DNA of 64,000 nt from Sphingomonas daechungensis (lineage in GTDB: Bacteria > Pseudomonadota > Alphaproteobacteria > Sphingomonadales > Sphingomonadaceae). Below the pieces are notes generated by a model. It ran no database searches. It saw only the letters and a program-made list of their open reading frames with translations, and had not been told where the DNA came from. This document shows positions 40,198 to 51,827 of the stretch, piece by piece. The first letter of the stretch is position 1; each line of letters begins with the position of its first letter. Location of the stretch: contig NZ_CP060780.1 of the NCBI RefSeq assembly GCF_014489495.1, positions 248,001-312,000 on the forward strand, read 5' to 3'. The position numbers and the translations under genes are program-made.

Positions 40198-42856
40198 ATG
40201 ACCAAGGGCCGGACGTTCGTCCACCTCGCTCGCCTGTGCCTGTTAGCAGGCACTCTCCTCCCTTCGGCTTTGCAGGCTCAGGCCGCGGTCCAAAGCACTC
40301 CGGATGCGCGCGAACGCGCTAACGCGCTAGCCTCCGATCTCGTCGGCAAGATGACGCTGGAGGAGAAGCTAGGGCAGATGGTCAATGTCGCTCCGGCGAT
40401 CCCCCGGCTCAAAGTCCCTGCCTACAACTGGTGGACCGAATCTCTGCACGGCGCGATCGGAAGCGTTCCGACCACCAACTACCCGAGCCGATCGGTCTCG
40501 CCGCTAGCTTCAACGCGCCGCTGGTGAAGGAGGTCGCCGGAGCGATCGGCACCGAGGTCCGCGCGCTTCACACGCTCGGACGCCAGACCGGCGAGCTCGG
40601 CAGGATTGGGACCGGCCTCGATACGTGGTCGCCCAACATCAACATCTTCCGCGATCCGCGCTGGGGCCGCGGACAGGAAACCTATGGCGAAGACCCGTTC
40701 CTGACCGCGCGTATCGGGGTTGCGTTCGTGGAGGGGATGCAGGGACCGAATCCCGATCTTCCCAATGTGATCGCGACGCCAAAGCATTTCGCCGTCCACA
40801 GCGGCCCTGAAACTACGCGGCACAAGGCGAACGTCTTCGTGTCGCAGCACGATCTTGAGGACACCTATCTTCCGGCGTTCCGGGCGGCTCTGGTGGAAGC
40901 CCGAGCCCAGTCGGTGATGTGCGCCTACAACCGCGTGGACGGACAGCCGGCCTGCGCAAGCGACGAATTGCTCAAGGATCATCTGCGGGGCGCCTGGAAG
41001 TTCGACGGCTACGTCGTGTCCGACTGCGATGCCGTCCAGGATATCAGCGACAATCATCGTTACGCGCCGGATATCGCTGCAGGTGTCGCGGCGGCGGTCC
41101 GCGCCGGCGTCGACAATGAATGCCACACGGCAACGCTGGGCCCAACGCCGCCGCCGCTGTGGCAGCGCTATCGCGAGGCGCTCGATCGGCATCTCATCAC
41201 CGAAGCTGACATAGACCGTGCGCTGATCCGGCTGTTTGCGGCTAGGTATCGCACCGGCGATCTTGCGGGTGTTCGCCAAGATGGGCCCGTCCCCGCCTCC
41301 GCGATCGGGACGGCCGAGCACCAGGCCCTCGCGCTCAAGGCAGCCGAAGAGAGCCTGGTGCTGCTGAAGAATGACGGCATCCTTCCTCTGAAGCCGGGTG
41401 CCCGCATTGCGGTGATCGGACCGCTCGGCGACGCCACGCGTGTGCTGCGCGGAAATTATTCGTCTCCGGCATCGGCGCCCCGATCTCTGTCCTCGACGGC
41501 CTGCGCCGGGCATTGCCCCACACGCAGGTCGTCTACGCCCCGGCGGGAGAGTCGATGACCGACGGCGATCCTGTACCCGCGTCGGTTCTGGAGACGCCCG
41601 AGGGTAAGCGCGGATTGCTCGCCCGCTTCTACAATGCTCTCCCAGGCGCGCTCGGGAGAGACGGAAAGCCGATGGCAGTTTCCGCAAAGCCCGCCGCCAC
41701 GGCAATCGTGTCCGGACTGAACAACGGCGACGCGGATATGGCAGCCGTCGATGACGACTACCGCGTGGTGTGGACCGGATTCTTCGTGCCGCCGGAGTCC
41801 GGCTCATATCGGCTCGGCCTGTCCGGCTGGCGGAACGGCAGGTTCACGTTCGACGGCCAGCCGCTCGTCGAGTTCGTCGATGCGCCCTGGGGCAGCCTTC
41901 CGAAGCTGAAGACCGTTCGCGTCGAGAAAGGTCGTCGCTATCCGATCCAAATCGTGGCGGATGCTCACGGTGAGACCGGCGTGGGTCTGACATGGAAATA
42001 TGTTTCGGAGCAGCCGGAAGCCGACCTCAGGGCGGCAGCGGCAAACGCCGACGTCATCATTGCAATCGTCGGGCTGACATCGGACCTTGAGGGCGAGGAA
42101 TCCTCCGTAGAGCGGCCCGGCTTCAAGGGTGGCGACAAGACGACGCTCGACCTGCCCACGGACCAGCGCAAGCTGCTCGAACAGGCCAAGGCAACAGGAA
42201 AACCTCTGGTCGTCGTCGCGATGAACGGGAGCCCGATCAACCTCGATTGGGAAAAGCAGAACGCCAACGCGATCCTCGAAGCCTGGTACCCGGGCCAATC
42301 GGGAGGCCTTGCAGTCGCGAACGTCCTTTCGGGCCGCGTCGATGCAGGCGGGCGACTTCCGTTGACGTTCTACAAGAATGTGAACGACCTTCCGCCCTTC
42401 GACGATTACGCGATGGCAGGAAGGACCTACCGCTACTTCGCCGGGACGCCGGTTTATCCGTTCGGATATGGCTTGAGCTTCACCAGCTTCGCTTACTCGT
42501 CTCCAGCGGTAGTGAGGACCACCGACGGAGGTGCTCGCGTATCAGTGGAGGTTCGCAACACCGGCCCTCGGGAGGGCAACGAGGTCGCTCAGCTTTACCT
42601 CGATTTTCCCGATGCGCCCGGCACTCCGAGGCTCGCATTGCGCGGGTTTCAGCGACTGTCGCTCAAGCCGGGCGAGGTGCGAGCCCTGACCTTTAATCTC
42701 TCCACGCGCGATCTCAGCAGCGTGACGCCGGAAGGTCGGCACGTCGTCCTCGCCGGGAACTACACGGTCAGCGTCGGATCCGGACAACCGGGAACCGGCG
42801 TGCCATCGCAAAGCGCGTCTCTCAGGATCGAGAAAGCGATCGCCCTACCCAAGTAG
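40198..42856 (+). CDS. Glycoside hydrolase family 3 beta-xylosidase/glucosidase with PA14 domain, ~886 aa, two frameshifts
   Basis: Signal peptide (LCLLAGTLLPSALQAQA), then GH3 N-domain with WSPNINIFRDPRWGRGQETY, ATPKHFAVHSGP, and nucleophile Asp in YVVSDCDAVQDI. A PA14-like insertion (RVVWTGFFVPPESGSYRLGL) splits the second GH3 domain, followed by a fibronectin III-like end (SVEVRNTGPREGNEVAQLYL). Frame changes near 40490 and 41480 fit missing bases. Likely periplasmic release of xylose from xylo-oligosaccharides. Cleavage of a different sugar is possible. Confidence 0.9.
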
Positions 42857-42857
42857 C

Positions 42858-44663
42858 TTAGTGGTTGTGCCTCGGCACGCCGAAGATCTGAGCGATCCTC
42901 TGGTACTTCACAGCAGGCTCGAGCACCGCACCGTCCGACAATTGGCCGACGGTCGCGCGTTGCATCTCCTGCCAGGGCGTCTGGCTCCGCGGATAAGGGT
43001 AGCCGCCTTGGGCCTCCAACTCCCGGCGCCGTCCCTCGAGCTCAGCCTCGTCGATGAGGATGTTCGCTTCGCCACGGTTGAGGTCGATCCGAACGCGGTC
43101 TCCACTCCGAAGAAGCGCGAGGCCGCCGCCGACCGCTGCTTCCGGTGACGCGTTGAGGATCGATGGCGACCCAGACGTTCCCGACTGACGGCCGTCACCC
43201 ATGCACGGAAGCGCGTGAACCCCCGCTTTGATGAGCTCCGCAGGCGGGCGCATGTTCACCACTTCGGCCGCGCCGGGATAGCCGATCGGCCCCGCTCCGC
43301 GCATGATGAGGATCGTGCTGTCGTCGATGCCGTTCGCGGGGTCGTCGATCCGACTGTGATAGTCTTCGGGGCCATCGAAGACGACGACGGGGCCTTCGAA
43401 TGCATTCGGGTCGTCCGGATTGCTGAGATAGCGCTCGCGAAACTCGTCAGAGATGACGCTGAGCTTCATCACCGCGCTCTCGAACAAGTTACCTCGGAGC
43501 ACGGAGAAACCCGCCGCGGCCTTGATCGGCCGGTCGAACGGACGGATGACGCGCTCATCCTCGATCTCCGCGCCCCGGCAATTGTCGCCGATGGTCCGGC
43601 CGTTCACGGTCAGGGCATTTTCCTGGATAAGGCCGTGGGTCATCAGCTGGGACACGATCGCTGGCACCCCGCCTGCCCGATAATAGTCTTCTCCGAGATA
43701 CTCGCCGGCGGGCTGCAGGTTCACGAGCAGGGGAATGTCACGGCCGAACTCCTGCCAGTCGTCGATTGATAGTTCGACGCCGACGTGACGAGCGAGACCG
43801 ATGAGATGGATCGGCGCATTGGTTGAGCCGCCGATGGCGGAATTGACCCGGATGGCGTTCAGAAACGCATCGCGCGTAAGGATATCCGACGGTTTGCGGT
43901 CTGCCTCTACCATTTCCACGATTTGGAGGCCGGTTCGGTAGGCCGACTCCTGGCGATCGCGATAAGGCGCCGGAATGGCTGCCGACCCCGGGAGCGACAT
44001 TCCCAGTGCTTCGGCAAGCGAGTTCATCGTCGTCGCGGTTCCCATCGTATTGCAGAACCCTGTCGATGGCGCCGAGGACGCGACAAGCTTGATGAAGCCC
44101 TGGTAATCGATCTCACCGGCCGCGAGCAGCTCTCGGGCTTTCCACACGATCGTCCCTGAACCGGTGCGCTCGCCCTTGTGCCAGCCGTTCAACATCGGGC
44201 CGACTGACAGTGAAATCGCGGGGATGTTCACGGTTGCTGCAGCCATGAGGCAGGCGGGCGTCGTCTTGTCACAGCCGGTGGTGAGCACAACTCCGTCGAG
44301 CGGATAGCCGAAAAGCACCTCGACTAAGCCGATGTACGCGAGGTTGCGGTCGAGCCCCGCGGTCGGCCGCTTGCCGGTTTCTTGAATGGGATGGACGGGA
44401 AACTCGAACGGTATGCCGCCAGCTTCGATGATCCCGGCTCGGATTCTCTCGGCAAGCACCAGATGGTGTCGATTGCAGGGGCTGAGGTCGCTTCCCGTCT
44501 GGGCAATGCCGATGATCGGCTTGCCCGATTGAAGCTCATCCAGAGCGAGGCCGAAGTTCATGTACCGCTCAAGGTAGAGCGCCGTCATGTCGGCATTCGC
44601 CGGATCGTCGAACCAGGCGCGCGAGCGAAGATGCCGGCCAGGCGAGGAAGTGTCATGAGTCAT
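42858..44663 (-). CDS. IlvD/Edd-family sugar-acid dehydratase (L-arabinonate or D-xylonate)
   Basis: 601 residues, intact. Iron-sulfur/Mg site in [25 protein letters not shown] and [14 protein letters not shown] (cluster cysteines). Overall very like Caulobacter XylD including the PRHNH C-terminus. Dehydrates aldonic acid to 2-keto-3-deoxy acid. Because AraD1, which takes 2-keto-3-deoxy-L-arabinonate, is in the same operon, L-arabinonate is the likelier substrate; xylonate possible. Overlaps the permease stop (ATGA). Confidence 0.9.
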   Translation of the reverse strand: MTHDTSSPGRHLRSRAWFDDPANADMTALYLERYMNFGLALDELQSGKPIIGIAQTGSDLSPCNRHHLVLAERIRAGIIEAGGIPFEFPVHPIQETGKRPTAGLDRNLAYIGLVEVLFGYPLDGVVLTTGCDKTTPACLMAAATVNIPAISLSVGPMLNGWHKGERTGSGTIVWKARELLAAGEIDYQGFIKLVASSAPSTGFCNTMGTATTMNSLAEALGMSLPGSAAIPAPYRDRQESAYRTGLQIVEMVEADRKPSDILTRDAFLNAIRVNSAIGGSTNAPIHLIGLARHVGVELSIDDWQEFGRDIPLLVNLQPAGEYLGEDYYRAGGVPAIVSQLMTHGLIQENALTVNGRTIGDNCRGAEIEDERVIRPFDRPIKAAAGFSVLRGNLFESAVMKLSVISDEFRERYLSNPDDPNAFEGPVVVFDGPEDYHSRIDDPANGIDDSTILIMRGAGPIGYPGAAEVVNMRPPAELIKAGVHALPCMGDGRQSGTSGSPSILNASPEAAVGGGLALLRSGDRVRIDLNRGEANILIDEAELEGRRRELEAQGGYPYPRSQTPWQEMQRATVGQLSDGAVLEPAVKYQRIAQIFGVPRHNH

Positions 44664-45681
44664 TGAGATTGTTCCGATGAAAGTGTCAGGCCACGCTTTG
44701 ACGCAACGTTTCGGCGCGCAAATTGGCCAGGCGCGAAAGACACATGGGAAAAGAACTTCTGGGCTGCGATGAAAAACAGAAGCAGCGCTCCGGTGGCGAT
44801 CTTCGCGACCCAGCTGGAAAGCGTGCCCTGCAGCGTGATGTAGAGCTGGATCAGCCCCAGGATCAGAACGCCGAGCGCGGTTCCCCAGACGCTGCCGTAA
44901 CCGCCAGCCAGCAATGTGCCGCCGATGATCGTCGCGGCGATCGCGTCGAGCTCGAGCCCGACGCCGGCGAGCGGATATCCCGACTGCGTATAAAGCGAAT
45001 AGAGGATGCCACCCGCGGCCGCCATGAACCCCGAATAAGCGTAAATGCTCGCCGTGGTTGATCCCGCCGGAACGCCCATCAACTCCGCCGCCCGGCGGTC
45101 TCCGCCAAGCGCATAGACGTTCGCTCCGAACCGCGTGCGGCGCAGGAGCACCGCGGTAAACAGCACTGCAGCCAGCAGGATGATGGCACTGAACGAGAGA
45201 CGCGCACCTCCGCCTAGTGGCAGGCCGACGTCGGTCAGTCTTTGATAGGTCGGCGAGCTGATCGGTATCGAATCCTCCGTCAGCAGGAAGCAGGCGCCGC
45301 GTGCCAGGAACATGCCCGCTAGAGTCACGATGAAGGCCGGAGCGCGCAGCACGTGCACCGCCACACCCTGCAGTGCGCCGAACGCCGTTCCGGCACCAAG
45401 AACGATGACGAATGCGAGGGCCGGATCCACGCCCCCTTTCGTGATCAGTACGCTGAGCAGCACGGCGCTGAATGCCAGCACCGAACCGACCGAAAGGTCG
45501 ATCCCCCAGAGATGATGACCACCGTCATTCCGATGGCCAGCATCCCGAGGAAGGCGTTGTCGGTGAGCAGGTTGCCGATCACCCGCGTCGACAGGATGAA
45601 CGGGAATTGAAAGGCGCTGAAGGCGAACAAGGCCACCAGGACGGCCAGGGTCACCATGATCGTGCGGTTCTGGCCGGTCAT
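44660..45681 (-). CDS. CUT2 sugar ABC transporter permease 2 (YjfF-like), ~340 aa, one frameshift
   Basis: Start ATG 45681 in the ATGA overlap with permease 1. N-terminus [33 protein letters not shown]; one base lost near 45505 restores IDLSVGSV and [36 protein letters not shown] is the coupling loop of this family. Like E. coli YjfF, the partner of YtfT in the galactofuranose transporter. Confidence 0.87.
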
Positions 45682-46673
45682 GACGCGGCCCTCCGCAGCG
45701 CTCGATGCTGCAGCCATTGCTGAAGCGCGGGAGCCTGAACGACTAGCAGGATCGAGACCATGACCGCCATCAGGATCAGGCCCATCTGCGGCGGGAAGCC
45801 GGCAAGCAGGATACCGGTCTTGATCGCCTGCAGGGTAATCGCGCCGACGATGGTGAGACCGTAGGATAAACGCCCGCCGAGGAGGGATCCTCCGCCGAGC
45901 ACGACCACGAGAATCGCATCCGGCTCCAGCCAGAGCCCGGCGTTGTTGGCATCGGCGCCTTTAATATCGGCGGTCGCGATGATGCCTGCGAGGGCCGCCG
46001 TGACTCCGGACAGCGCATAGACGGCGACGACGATCGAGCGCGTGTTGATGCCGACCAGTTCGGCCGCGCGCGGGTTCACGCCGATCGCTTCCACCATGAG
46101 CCCGAGCGCCGTGGAGCGAACCAGCAACGTCAGCAGAACGGCAATTGTCGCGACAATCAAGATCGGCGCCGGGATCGTGAGGAGCGTACCTCCAGCCAAT
46201 GCCGCAAACGGCGCGTCGTCGAAGGTCGTGATCTGTCCGCCGGTGATGAGCTGGGCAATGCCGCGACCCGCGACCATGAGCACCAACGTCGCAACGATCG
46301 GCTGCAGCTTCAGGAAGCCGACGAGCATGCCATTCCACAGACCGCACGCGAGCCCGGCTGCGAGCGCATAGACGATGGCGCTAGTCCAGGACGCGCCTCC
46401 GGCCAGGGCATTGGCAGCCACCGCGCCGGCGATCGCCATGACTGCGCCGACCGACAGGTCGATCCCGCGCGTCGCAATCACGCCTGCCATGCCGAGCGCC
46501 AGCAACGCGACCGGCGCTCCGCGGATCAGTACGTCCACCAGGCTTCCGGTGAGGCGCCCGTCGACAAGCCGAAGTTGGAAAAAGGAGGGAAAGAGGACGG
46601 TGTTGATGAGCAACACGACGAGCATTGCAGCAACGGGCGGCGCCCAGCCCGGCAGGGAGCGCGCCTTGATCAT
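45678..46673 (-). CDS. CUT2 sugar ABC transporter permease 1 (YtfT-like)
   Basis: 331 residues, intact, about ten hydrophobic segments; MAGVIATRGIDLSVGAVMA and VEAIGVNPRAAELVGI are the family marks. ATGA overlaps on both sides couple it to the ATPase and to permease 2. Confidence 0.9.
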   Translation of the reverse strand: MIKARSLPGWAPPVAAMLVVLLINTVLFPSFFQLRLVDGRLTGSLVDVLIRGAPVALLALGMAGVIATRGIDLSVGAVMAIAGAVAANALAGGASWTSAIVYALAAGLACGLWNGMLVGFLKLQPIVATLVLMVAGRGIAQLITGGQITTFDDAPFAALAGGTLLTIPAPILIVATIAVLLTLLVRSTALGLMVEAIGVNPRAAELVGINTRSIVVAVYALSGVTAALAGIIATADIKGADANNAGLWLEPDAILVVVLGGGSLLGGRLSYGLTIVGAITLQAIKTGILLAGFPPQMGLILMAVMVSILLVVQAPALQQWLQHRALRRAAS

Positions 46674-48181
46674 CGATCACCGGACGAAGCAGCAATCGCA
46701 GCGACGATCCGGTCGACGGAAAGCTCGTCGCGCTCGAGCAGGGCAACCTGGCGGCGGTCGCGCATCACGCTGACCCGCTCGCTGTACGCGACCAGTTCCT
46801 CGAGCTCGGAGGAGATCACGTAAAGCGCGAGGCCGGAGTCCCGCAGCTCTTCGATGGCCTTCACGATATCGGCGTGCGCCCCGACGTCGATCCCGCGGGT
46901 CGGTTCATCGAGGATCAGGACCTTCGGGTCGGAGGCAAGCCAGCGCGCCAGCAAGGCCTTCTGCTGGTTGCCGCCCGACAATTGCCCGATCGGCTTGTCC
47001 GCATCGGGCGTCTTGACGTTTAGCCGCGCGATATATTCGTCGGCCAGGCGCTGCTGCTTGCGGCGGGACAATTTGCGCGCCCAGCCGCGCTTCGACTGAA
47101 GGACGATCGCGATATTGTCGCGGATCGACAGGTCGCCGAAAATCCCGTCGGCCTTCCGGTCCTCAGGGCTAAAGGCCAACCCCGCGCGGATCGCATCGCG
47201 GGGCGAGCGCAACCGACGCGGCTTGCCATCGATCTCCACGGAACCCGTGTCCGCCCGCTCAGCTCCGAACATCAGCATGGCGGTTTCGGTGCGGCCCGAA
47301 CCGAGGAGACCGGCAGCGCCAACCGCCTCGCCCGCATGGAGAGTAATGTCGAAGGGCTCGACCAAGCCGGTCTTACCGAGCCCGACGAAGCTCGCAGCCA
47401 CGTTCCCCTTTTTGGCATTGGCAGGCCGCTCCCTCTCGATCGCCTGCTCAAGTCCCTTCCCGATCATCATGTGGATCAGGTCGACTTGCGGGAGCTCTTG
47501 CGTCCTCGAACTGCCCACAGCCTTTCCGTTGCGAAGGACGGTGATGCGATCGCTGAGCGCGTAAACCTGGTCGAGGAAATGGGTAATGAAGACGATGCCG
47601 GTCCCGCGCGAGGCGAGTGCGCGCACCACGTCGAAGAGTCTCTCGACCTCGGGCGCATCGAGACTGGCGGTGGGCTCGTCGAGCACCAGCACCCGCGCAT
47701 TCGCCCGGACCGCACGGGCAATCGCCACGAGTTGGCGAATGGCCACCGGAAACGAACCGAGCTCGCGGTCCATGTCGAGCGAAAGGCCAAGTTCCGCCAG
47801 CGCCTGGTTCGCCAGCCTGCGAGTTTTGCGCCGGTCCACGAGGCCGAACCGCCGCGGCTGGCAGCCGAGCATCACATTTTCGGCGACGCTCAGGTTCGGA
47901 AGAACCATCACCTCCTGGTGAACCGCCCAGATCCCGGCCTGCTGCGCGCGCGGCGTGGAGTCCGGCTCGGCAGGCCGGCCGTCGATCAGGATCGCGCCGA
48001 AATCCCGTCGCACGGCCCCCGTCAGGATCTTGATCAGCGTCGACTTGCCCGCGCCGTTTTCGCCCATCAGGGCGTGGATCTCGCCGGCGCGAACGGCGAA
48101 GTTCACGTCGTCGAGAGCCACGGTCCCCGGATAGGCTTTCGTGATGCCTCTCGCTTCGAGCAAGGGCGGGGCGTCGGACAT
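46670..48181 (-). CDS. CUT2 sugar ABC transporter ATPase, duplicated (YtfR-like)
   Basis: 503 residues from ATG 48181 (MSDAPPLLEARGITKAYPG). First cassette has Walker A MGENGAGKSTLIKIL; second has LLGSGRTETAM in its degenerate P-loop region, LSGGNQQKALLARWL signature and LILDEPTRGIDVGA Walker B. Energises import of a monosaccharide. Upstream residues of the frame are not used because ATG 48181 fits the family start. Confidence 0.93.
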   Translation of the reverse strand: MSDAPPLLEARGITKAYPGTVALDDVNFAVRAGEIHALMGENGAGKSTLIKILTGAVRRDFGAILIDGRPAEPDSTPRAQQAGIWAVHQEVMVLPNLSVAENVMLGCQPRRFGLVDRRKTRRLANQALAELGLSLDMDRELGSFPVAIRQLVAIARAVRANARVLVLDEPTASLDAPEVERLFDVVRALASRGTGIVFITHFLDQVYALSDRITVLRNGKAVGSSRTQELPQVDLIHMMIGKGLEQAIERERPANAKKGNVAASFVGLGKTGLVEPFDITLHAGEAVGAAGLLGSGRTETAMLMFGAERADTGSVEIDGKPRRLRSPRDAIRAGLAFSPEDRKADGIFGDLSIRDNIAIVLQSKRGWARKLSRRKQQRLADEYIARLNVKTPDADKPIGQLSGGNQQKALLARWLASDPKVLILDEPTRGIDVGAHADIVKAIEELRDSGLALYVISSELEELVAYSERVSVMRDRRQVALLERDELSVDRIVAAIAASSGDR

Positions 48182-48192
48182 TCCTGCTTGGC

Positions 48193-49165
48193 TCAGTACA
48201 GGGTCTTGCGGCGCTCGTACTCGGCCGCCGCAGTATCCGGCAGGAACAGCTTCGTCGGAGTCTGATGCCATTTCGGCGCCGCCTTGCCGTCCTTCTTGTA
48301 GGCGATCAGCATGTCCAGCGCCGGTCCGGCCATTTCCGGCGTGAGCTCGACGGTCGCGTTCGCCTCACCGTCGGCCATCGCCTTGAAGATGTCAGGCACT
48401 GCGTCGATCGAGACGGTCAGCACGTCCTTGCCCGGACGCAGCCCGGCCTCCTTCATCGCCTGGATCGCGCCGATCATCATGTCGTCGTTGTGCGCATAGA
48501 CGGCGCAGATCTTGGCGTTGCCGAGCGACTTGATCGCGCTTTCCATGACCTCCTTGGCCTTGGCGCGCGTAAAGTCACCGGACTGGCTCACGACCGTCTT
48601 GATGTTCGGCGCCTTGCCGATGGCTTCGTCGAAACCCTTCTTTCGGGCAATTGCCGGGCTCGAACCCACTGTTCCCTGAAGCTCCACGACCGAGCAATCC
48701 TTGCCGCCGACGGTCTTCACCAGCCATTCCCCAGCCGTTCGGCCTCGAGAACCTGGTCGGACGTCACCGCAGACAAATACAGGTTGGGGTCGGACGTCTC
48801 GATCTGGCGGTCGACCAGGATGACCGGAATGTTCGCGGCCTTTGCCTCGCGCAGGACCTGGTCCCAGCCCGTCGCGACGACTGGCGCGACCAGGATGCCG
48901 TCCACGCCTTGCGCAATGAACGCGCGAATTGCCTTGATCTGGTTCTCCTGGCGCTGCTGCGCGTCCGAAATCCGGAGATCGACCTTGCGCTGATCCGCGG
49001 CGGCCCGGGCCGCGTTGGTCTCAGCGGTCCGCCAGCCGGATTCCGATCCGATCTGCGAGAAGCCGACGACGAGCTCCTTACCGTCGGCCTTGCCTGCGCT
49101 TCCCCCTGCCCGCAGCCGGTGAGGGCCACGGCCGCGGCCGCAATCGTCAGAGCGACATACTTCAT
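48193..49165 (-). CDS. Sugar-binding lipoprotein of the CUT2 transporter (YtfQ-like), ~324 aa, two frameshifts
   Basis: Signal with lipobox-like ALTGCGQG. Periplasmic-binding type 1 fold: VDGILVAPVVATGWDQVLRE, NIPVILVDRQIETSD, VVELQGTVGSSPAIARKKGF and NDDMMIGAIQAMKEAGL. Frame changes near 49090 and 48730 fit single lost bases. Length and order match YtfQ, which binds galactofuranose; substrate here probably L-arabinofuranose released by the GH51 enzyme (inference). Confidence 0.88.
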
Positions 49166-49196
49166 CACTTCATTCCCTCTTTCTTCCACGCGGCCA

Positions 49197-50798
49197 TCAT
49201 TGAACCTGGACGACCGCGATCGATTTGGCCGGAAGTTCGAACCGAAGCTGCCCGCCGGATGCTCGCCCGGAAAACGGCCGCGGCACGACGCTGTTCGGAT
49301 TTTCGAAGCTGTTATGCGCGTCGGCGGCTGTGGCCGTCAGGATGCGGCCGGAGGCGCCACGCGCATTCACGCCGTCAAAAGCCACATCGAACCGCGCCGG
49401 CTTGTTTGCATCCACATTGACCAGCGCCAGCCAAAGCTTGCCCGACGTGTCGCGCGCGGCCACTGCATCGACGCGCGGCACGGTCACGCCACCGTGGGTG
49501 TAGCTGCCCGCGTCAAAGGTTACCGGCACCGCCTTCGCGTCATGAAACGGCACGTACATGTGATAGACATGGTACGTCGGCGTCAGCAGCATCTTCGGCC
49601 CGTCGGTCAGGATCATCGCCTGCAGGACGTTGACCATCTGCGCGATGTTCGTGCCCCGGATGCGGTCGGCGTTGCGCATAAACAGGTTGAGGTTCAGCGC
49701 GGCAATGACAGCATCGCGCATCGTGTTCTGCTGCTGCAGGAAGCCGGGATTGCTGCCCGGGTTGGGGTCGACCCAGATGCCCCATTCATCGACGTAAAGG
49801 CCCAGCTTCTTGTCGGGATCGTATCGATCCATGATCGCGGTCTGCTTGGCGATCCAGTCCTTCATCTTGAGCGTTGCCTTGATGCCCTTGGCATATTCGT
49901 CTTCGCCAAAGCCGACGCTGGGCCCCTTCTTCTCCCAGGTGTTCGGGATGGTGTAGCCGTGGAGCGAAATGCCTTCGATGTCCCAGCTCCAGACCTTGTT
50001 CTTCCAGGCCTTCATGACGTCTTCGGTGTAGTCGCTGTCGCCGCTGTCCCAGCCGACCGCGACACGCTTCATTGCATTCTCGCCGGTCTGCGAAGGATTC
50101 AGGTTGCGCGAATAATGCGCGAAGCTCTTCATCTCCTCGACGTAGTGGGTGTTCGACATTGCGCCGCCGCAGCCCCAGTTTTCGTTGCCGAGGCCAAGAT
50201 ACTTGATCTTGTAGGGGGCGGGATGGCCATTGGCGGCACGCTCCTGCTGGAGCGTCGTCGGCTTGTCGGCGGTCAGATACTCCATCCAGTCGGCGGCCTC
50301 CTGGACGGTACCCGACCCGACGTTCACGGACAGGAAGACCTCGGCGCCAAGCTGGTCGACGAAGTCCATGAATTCGTGCGTGCCGAAAGAGTTCGGCTCG
50401 ATGACACTGCCCCAGCTGGCGTTAAGGCGCGCAGGCCTCTTCGCGGCCGGTCCGATGCCTTCGCGCCAGTGATATTCGTCGGCAAAGCACCCGCCAGGCC
50501 AGCGCACGTTGGGCACCTTGATCTCGCGTAGCGCCTCGACGACGTCGGTCCGAATTCCGCGGACGTTGGGAATGGTCGAGTCCGGTCCGACCCAGACGCC
50601 GCCGTAGATACCCGTGCCGAGATGCTCCGCGAACTGTCCGAAGATGTCCCGGTCGATCTTCGGTCCGGGAGCGTTGGCCTGAACCCGCACTTGCACCGGA
50701 GCGGAAGCGGACTGCGCGAACGCAGGCAGCGCCTGGCTTGCCAGAAGCGCGGCCATGCAGGCGCCCTTGATCAATCTGCCCGCGGAACTCGATCGCAT
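49197..50798 (-). CDS. GH51 alpha-L-arabinofuranosidase, exported
   Basis: 533 residues from ATG 50798 with a signal peptide cut after LPAFA. Acid/base Glu in YLGLGNENWGCGG and nucleophile Glu in LYVDEWGIWVDP; QFAEHLGTGIYGGVWVGPDS and VRWPGGCFADEYHWREG are family marks. Many bacterial GH51 enzymes are cytoplasmic; this one should act in the periplasm on arabinoxylan pieces, before the binding protein encoded next. Intact. Confidence 0.95.
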   Translation of the reverse strand: MRSSSAGRLIKGACMAALLASQALPAFAQSASAPVQVRVQANAPGPKIDRDIFGQFAEHLGTGIYGGVWVGPDSTIPNVRGIRTDVVEALREIKVPNVRWPGGCFADEYHWREGIGPAAKRPARLNASWGSVIEPNSFGTHEFMDFVDQLGAEVFLSVNVGSGTVQEAADWMEYLTADKPTTLQQERAANGHPAPYKIKYLGLGNENWGCGGAMSNTHYVEEMKSFAHYSRNLNPSQTGENAMKRVAVGWDSGDSDYTEDVMKAWKNKVWSWDIEGISLHGYTIPNTWEKKGPSVGFGEDEYAKGIKATLKMKDWIAKQTAIMDRYDPDKKLGLYVDEWGIWVDPNPGSNPGFLQQQNTMRDAVIAALNLNLFMRNADRIRGTNIAQMVNVLQAMILTDGPKMLLTPTYHVYHMYVPFHDAKAVPVTFDAGSYTHGGVTVPRVDAVAARDTSGKLWLALVNVDANKPARFDVAFDGVNARGASGRILTATAADAHNSFENPNSVVPRPFSGRASGGQLRFELPAKSIAVVQVQ

Positions 50799-50830
50799 TG
50801 TCTCTCCCCCAAGTTTCGATGCCAAAATAT

Positions 50831-51817
50831 CTAGAGTGGCGTCACCTGAACCTCGCTCGGCTCCGCGATCGTCAGGCGATTGCGGAGCTTCAGTGCGAAG
50901 GGCTCGGCTTCAATTTCGAAGATGTCGCCGGGCTCGGCCGTGATCGATTGCGCGAACGACAGCGTGGCCGTCCCGAAAAAATGGACGTGGACGTCGCCCG
51001 GCCTGCGGAACAGGCCATATTTGAAATGATGGTGCTCGAGGTTGGCGATCGAATGCGACATGTTCGCCTCGCCTGACAGGAACGGCGCTTCCCACAGAAC
51101 CTCGCCATTCCGCCGGATTCGGCTGGTCCCTCGCACGTCGGCCGGCAGCTCGCCGGTCAGGATCTCCGCGCCGAGCGCCGCCGGGCGAAGCTTGGAATGG
51201 GCAAGCCAGAGATAATTGTGCCGCTCGGTGATGTGATCGGAGAATTCGTTGGCCAGCGCGAAGCCAAGGCGGCGTGGCCTGCCTTCCGCATCGATGACGT
51301 AGATTCCCGCGATTTCCGGCTCTTCTCCGCCGTCCAGGGCGAACTCGGGCGAGCGAAGGTTTTCGCCAGGACCGACGAGCGAGGTCCCGTCCCCCTTGAA
51401 GAACCATTCCGGCTGGGAGCCCGGACCTTGCTCCGGCTTGCCGCCCTCGATGCCCATCAGGAACATGCGCATGGAGTCGGTCGTCGCGCCGGCGGCCGCC
51501 TGCTTGTGCATCTTGTCCCGGCCTTCGGCGGACCCGAGGTGGGTGAGACCAGTGCCAGTCAGGTGAAACCGGGCTGGATCGGGATGGTCGATGGCGGGAA
51601 GCAGCCGCCCTTCCTTCTCCGCTGCCGCCAGATCAACCTGGTCGTCCGTCCGCAGCTCGGTGACCAGTTCGGAAAGCGAGACGTCTCGTTCGATCGCCAG
51701 CGCCGCCAATTCGAAAACGGTTGCGATCTTGCCCAGCCGCCAGGCAACATCGTCCAGGAAGGCCGCAACAATCCGCTCGCCGCGATGGTCCTTGAGCTGG
51801 ATGAGGTGCAAGCCCAC
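50831..51817 (-). CDS. araD1: 2-keto-3-deoxy-L-arabinonate dehydratase, AraD1/GguC type
   Basis: 328 residues, intact. FAH-fold signatures: DSMRMFLMGIEGGKP, PEWFFKGDGTSLVGPG, GEEPEIAGIYVIDAEG, GFALANEFSDHITE and WLAHSKLRPAALGAE with metal ligand Glu/Asp residues. GguC lies in chvE-ggu clusters. Takes KDA to alpha-ketoglutarate semialdehyde in the non-phosphorylating arabinose pathway. Confidence 0.88.
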   Translation of the reverse strand: MGLHLIQLKDHRGERIVAAFLDDVAWRLGKIATVFELAALAIERDVSLSELVTELRTDDQVDLAAAEKEGRLLPAIDHPDPARFHLTGTGLTHLGSAEGRDKMHKQAAAGATTDSMRMFLMGIEGGKPEQGPGSQPEWFFKGDGTSLVGPGENLRSPEFALDGGEEPEIAGIYVIDAEGRPRRLGFALANEFSDHITERHNYLWLAHSKLRPAALGAEILTGELPADVRGTSRIRRNGEVLWEAPFLSGEANMSHSIANLEHHHFKYGLFRRPGDVHVHFFGTATLSFAQSITAEPGDIFEIEAEPFALKLRNRLTIAEPSEVQVTPL

Positions 51818-51827
51818 GTGCGCTGGT

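Noticed and set aside
48651-50531. 626-codon plus-strand open frame opposite the GH51 and binding-protein genes
   Set aside because: Antisense shadow; the minus strand has catalytic motifs and a signal peptide.
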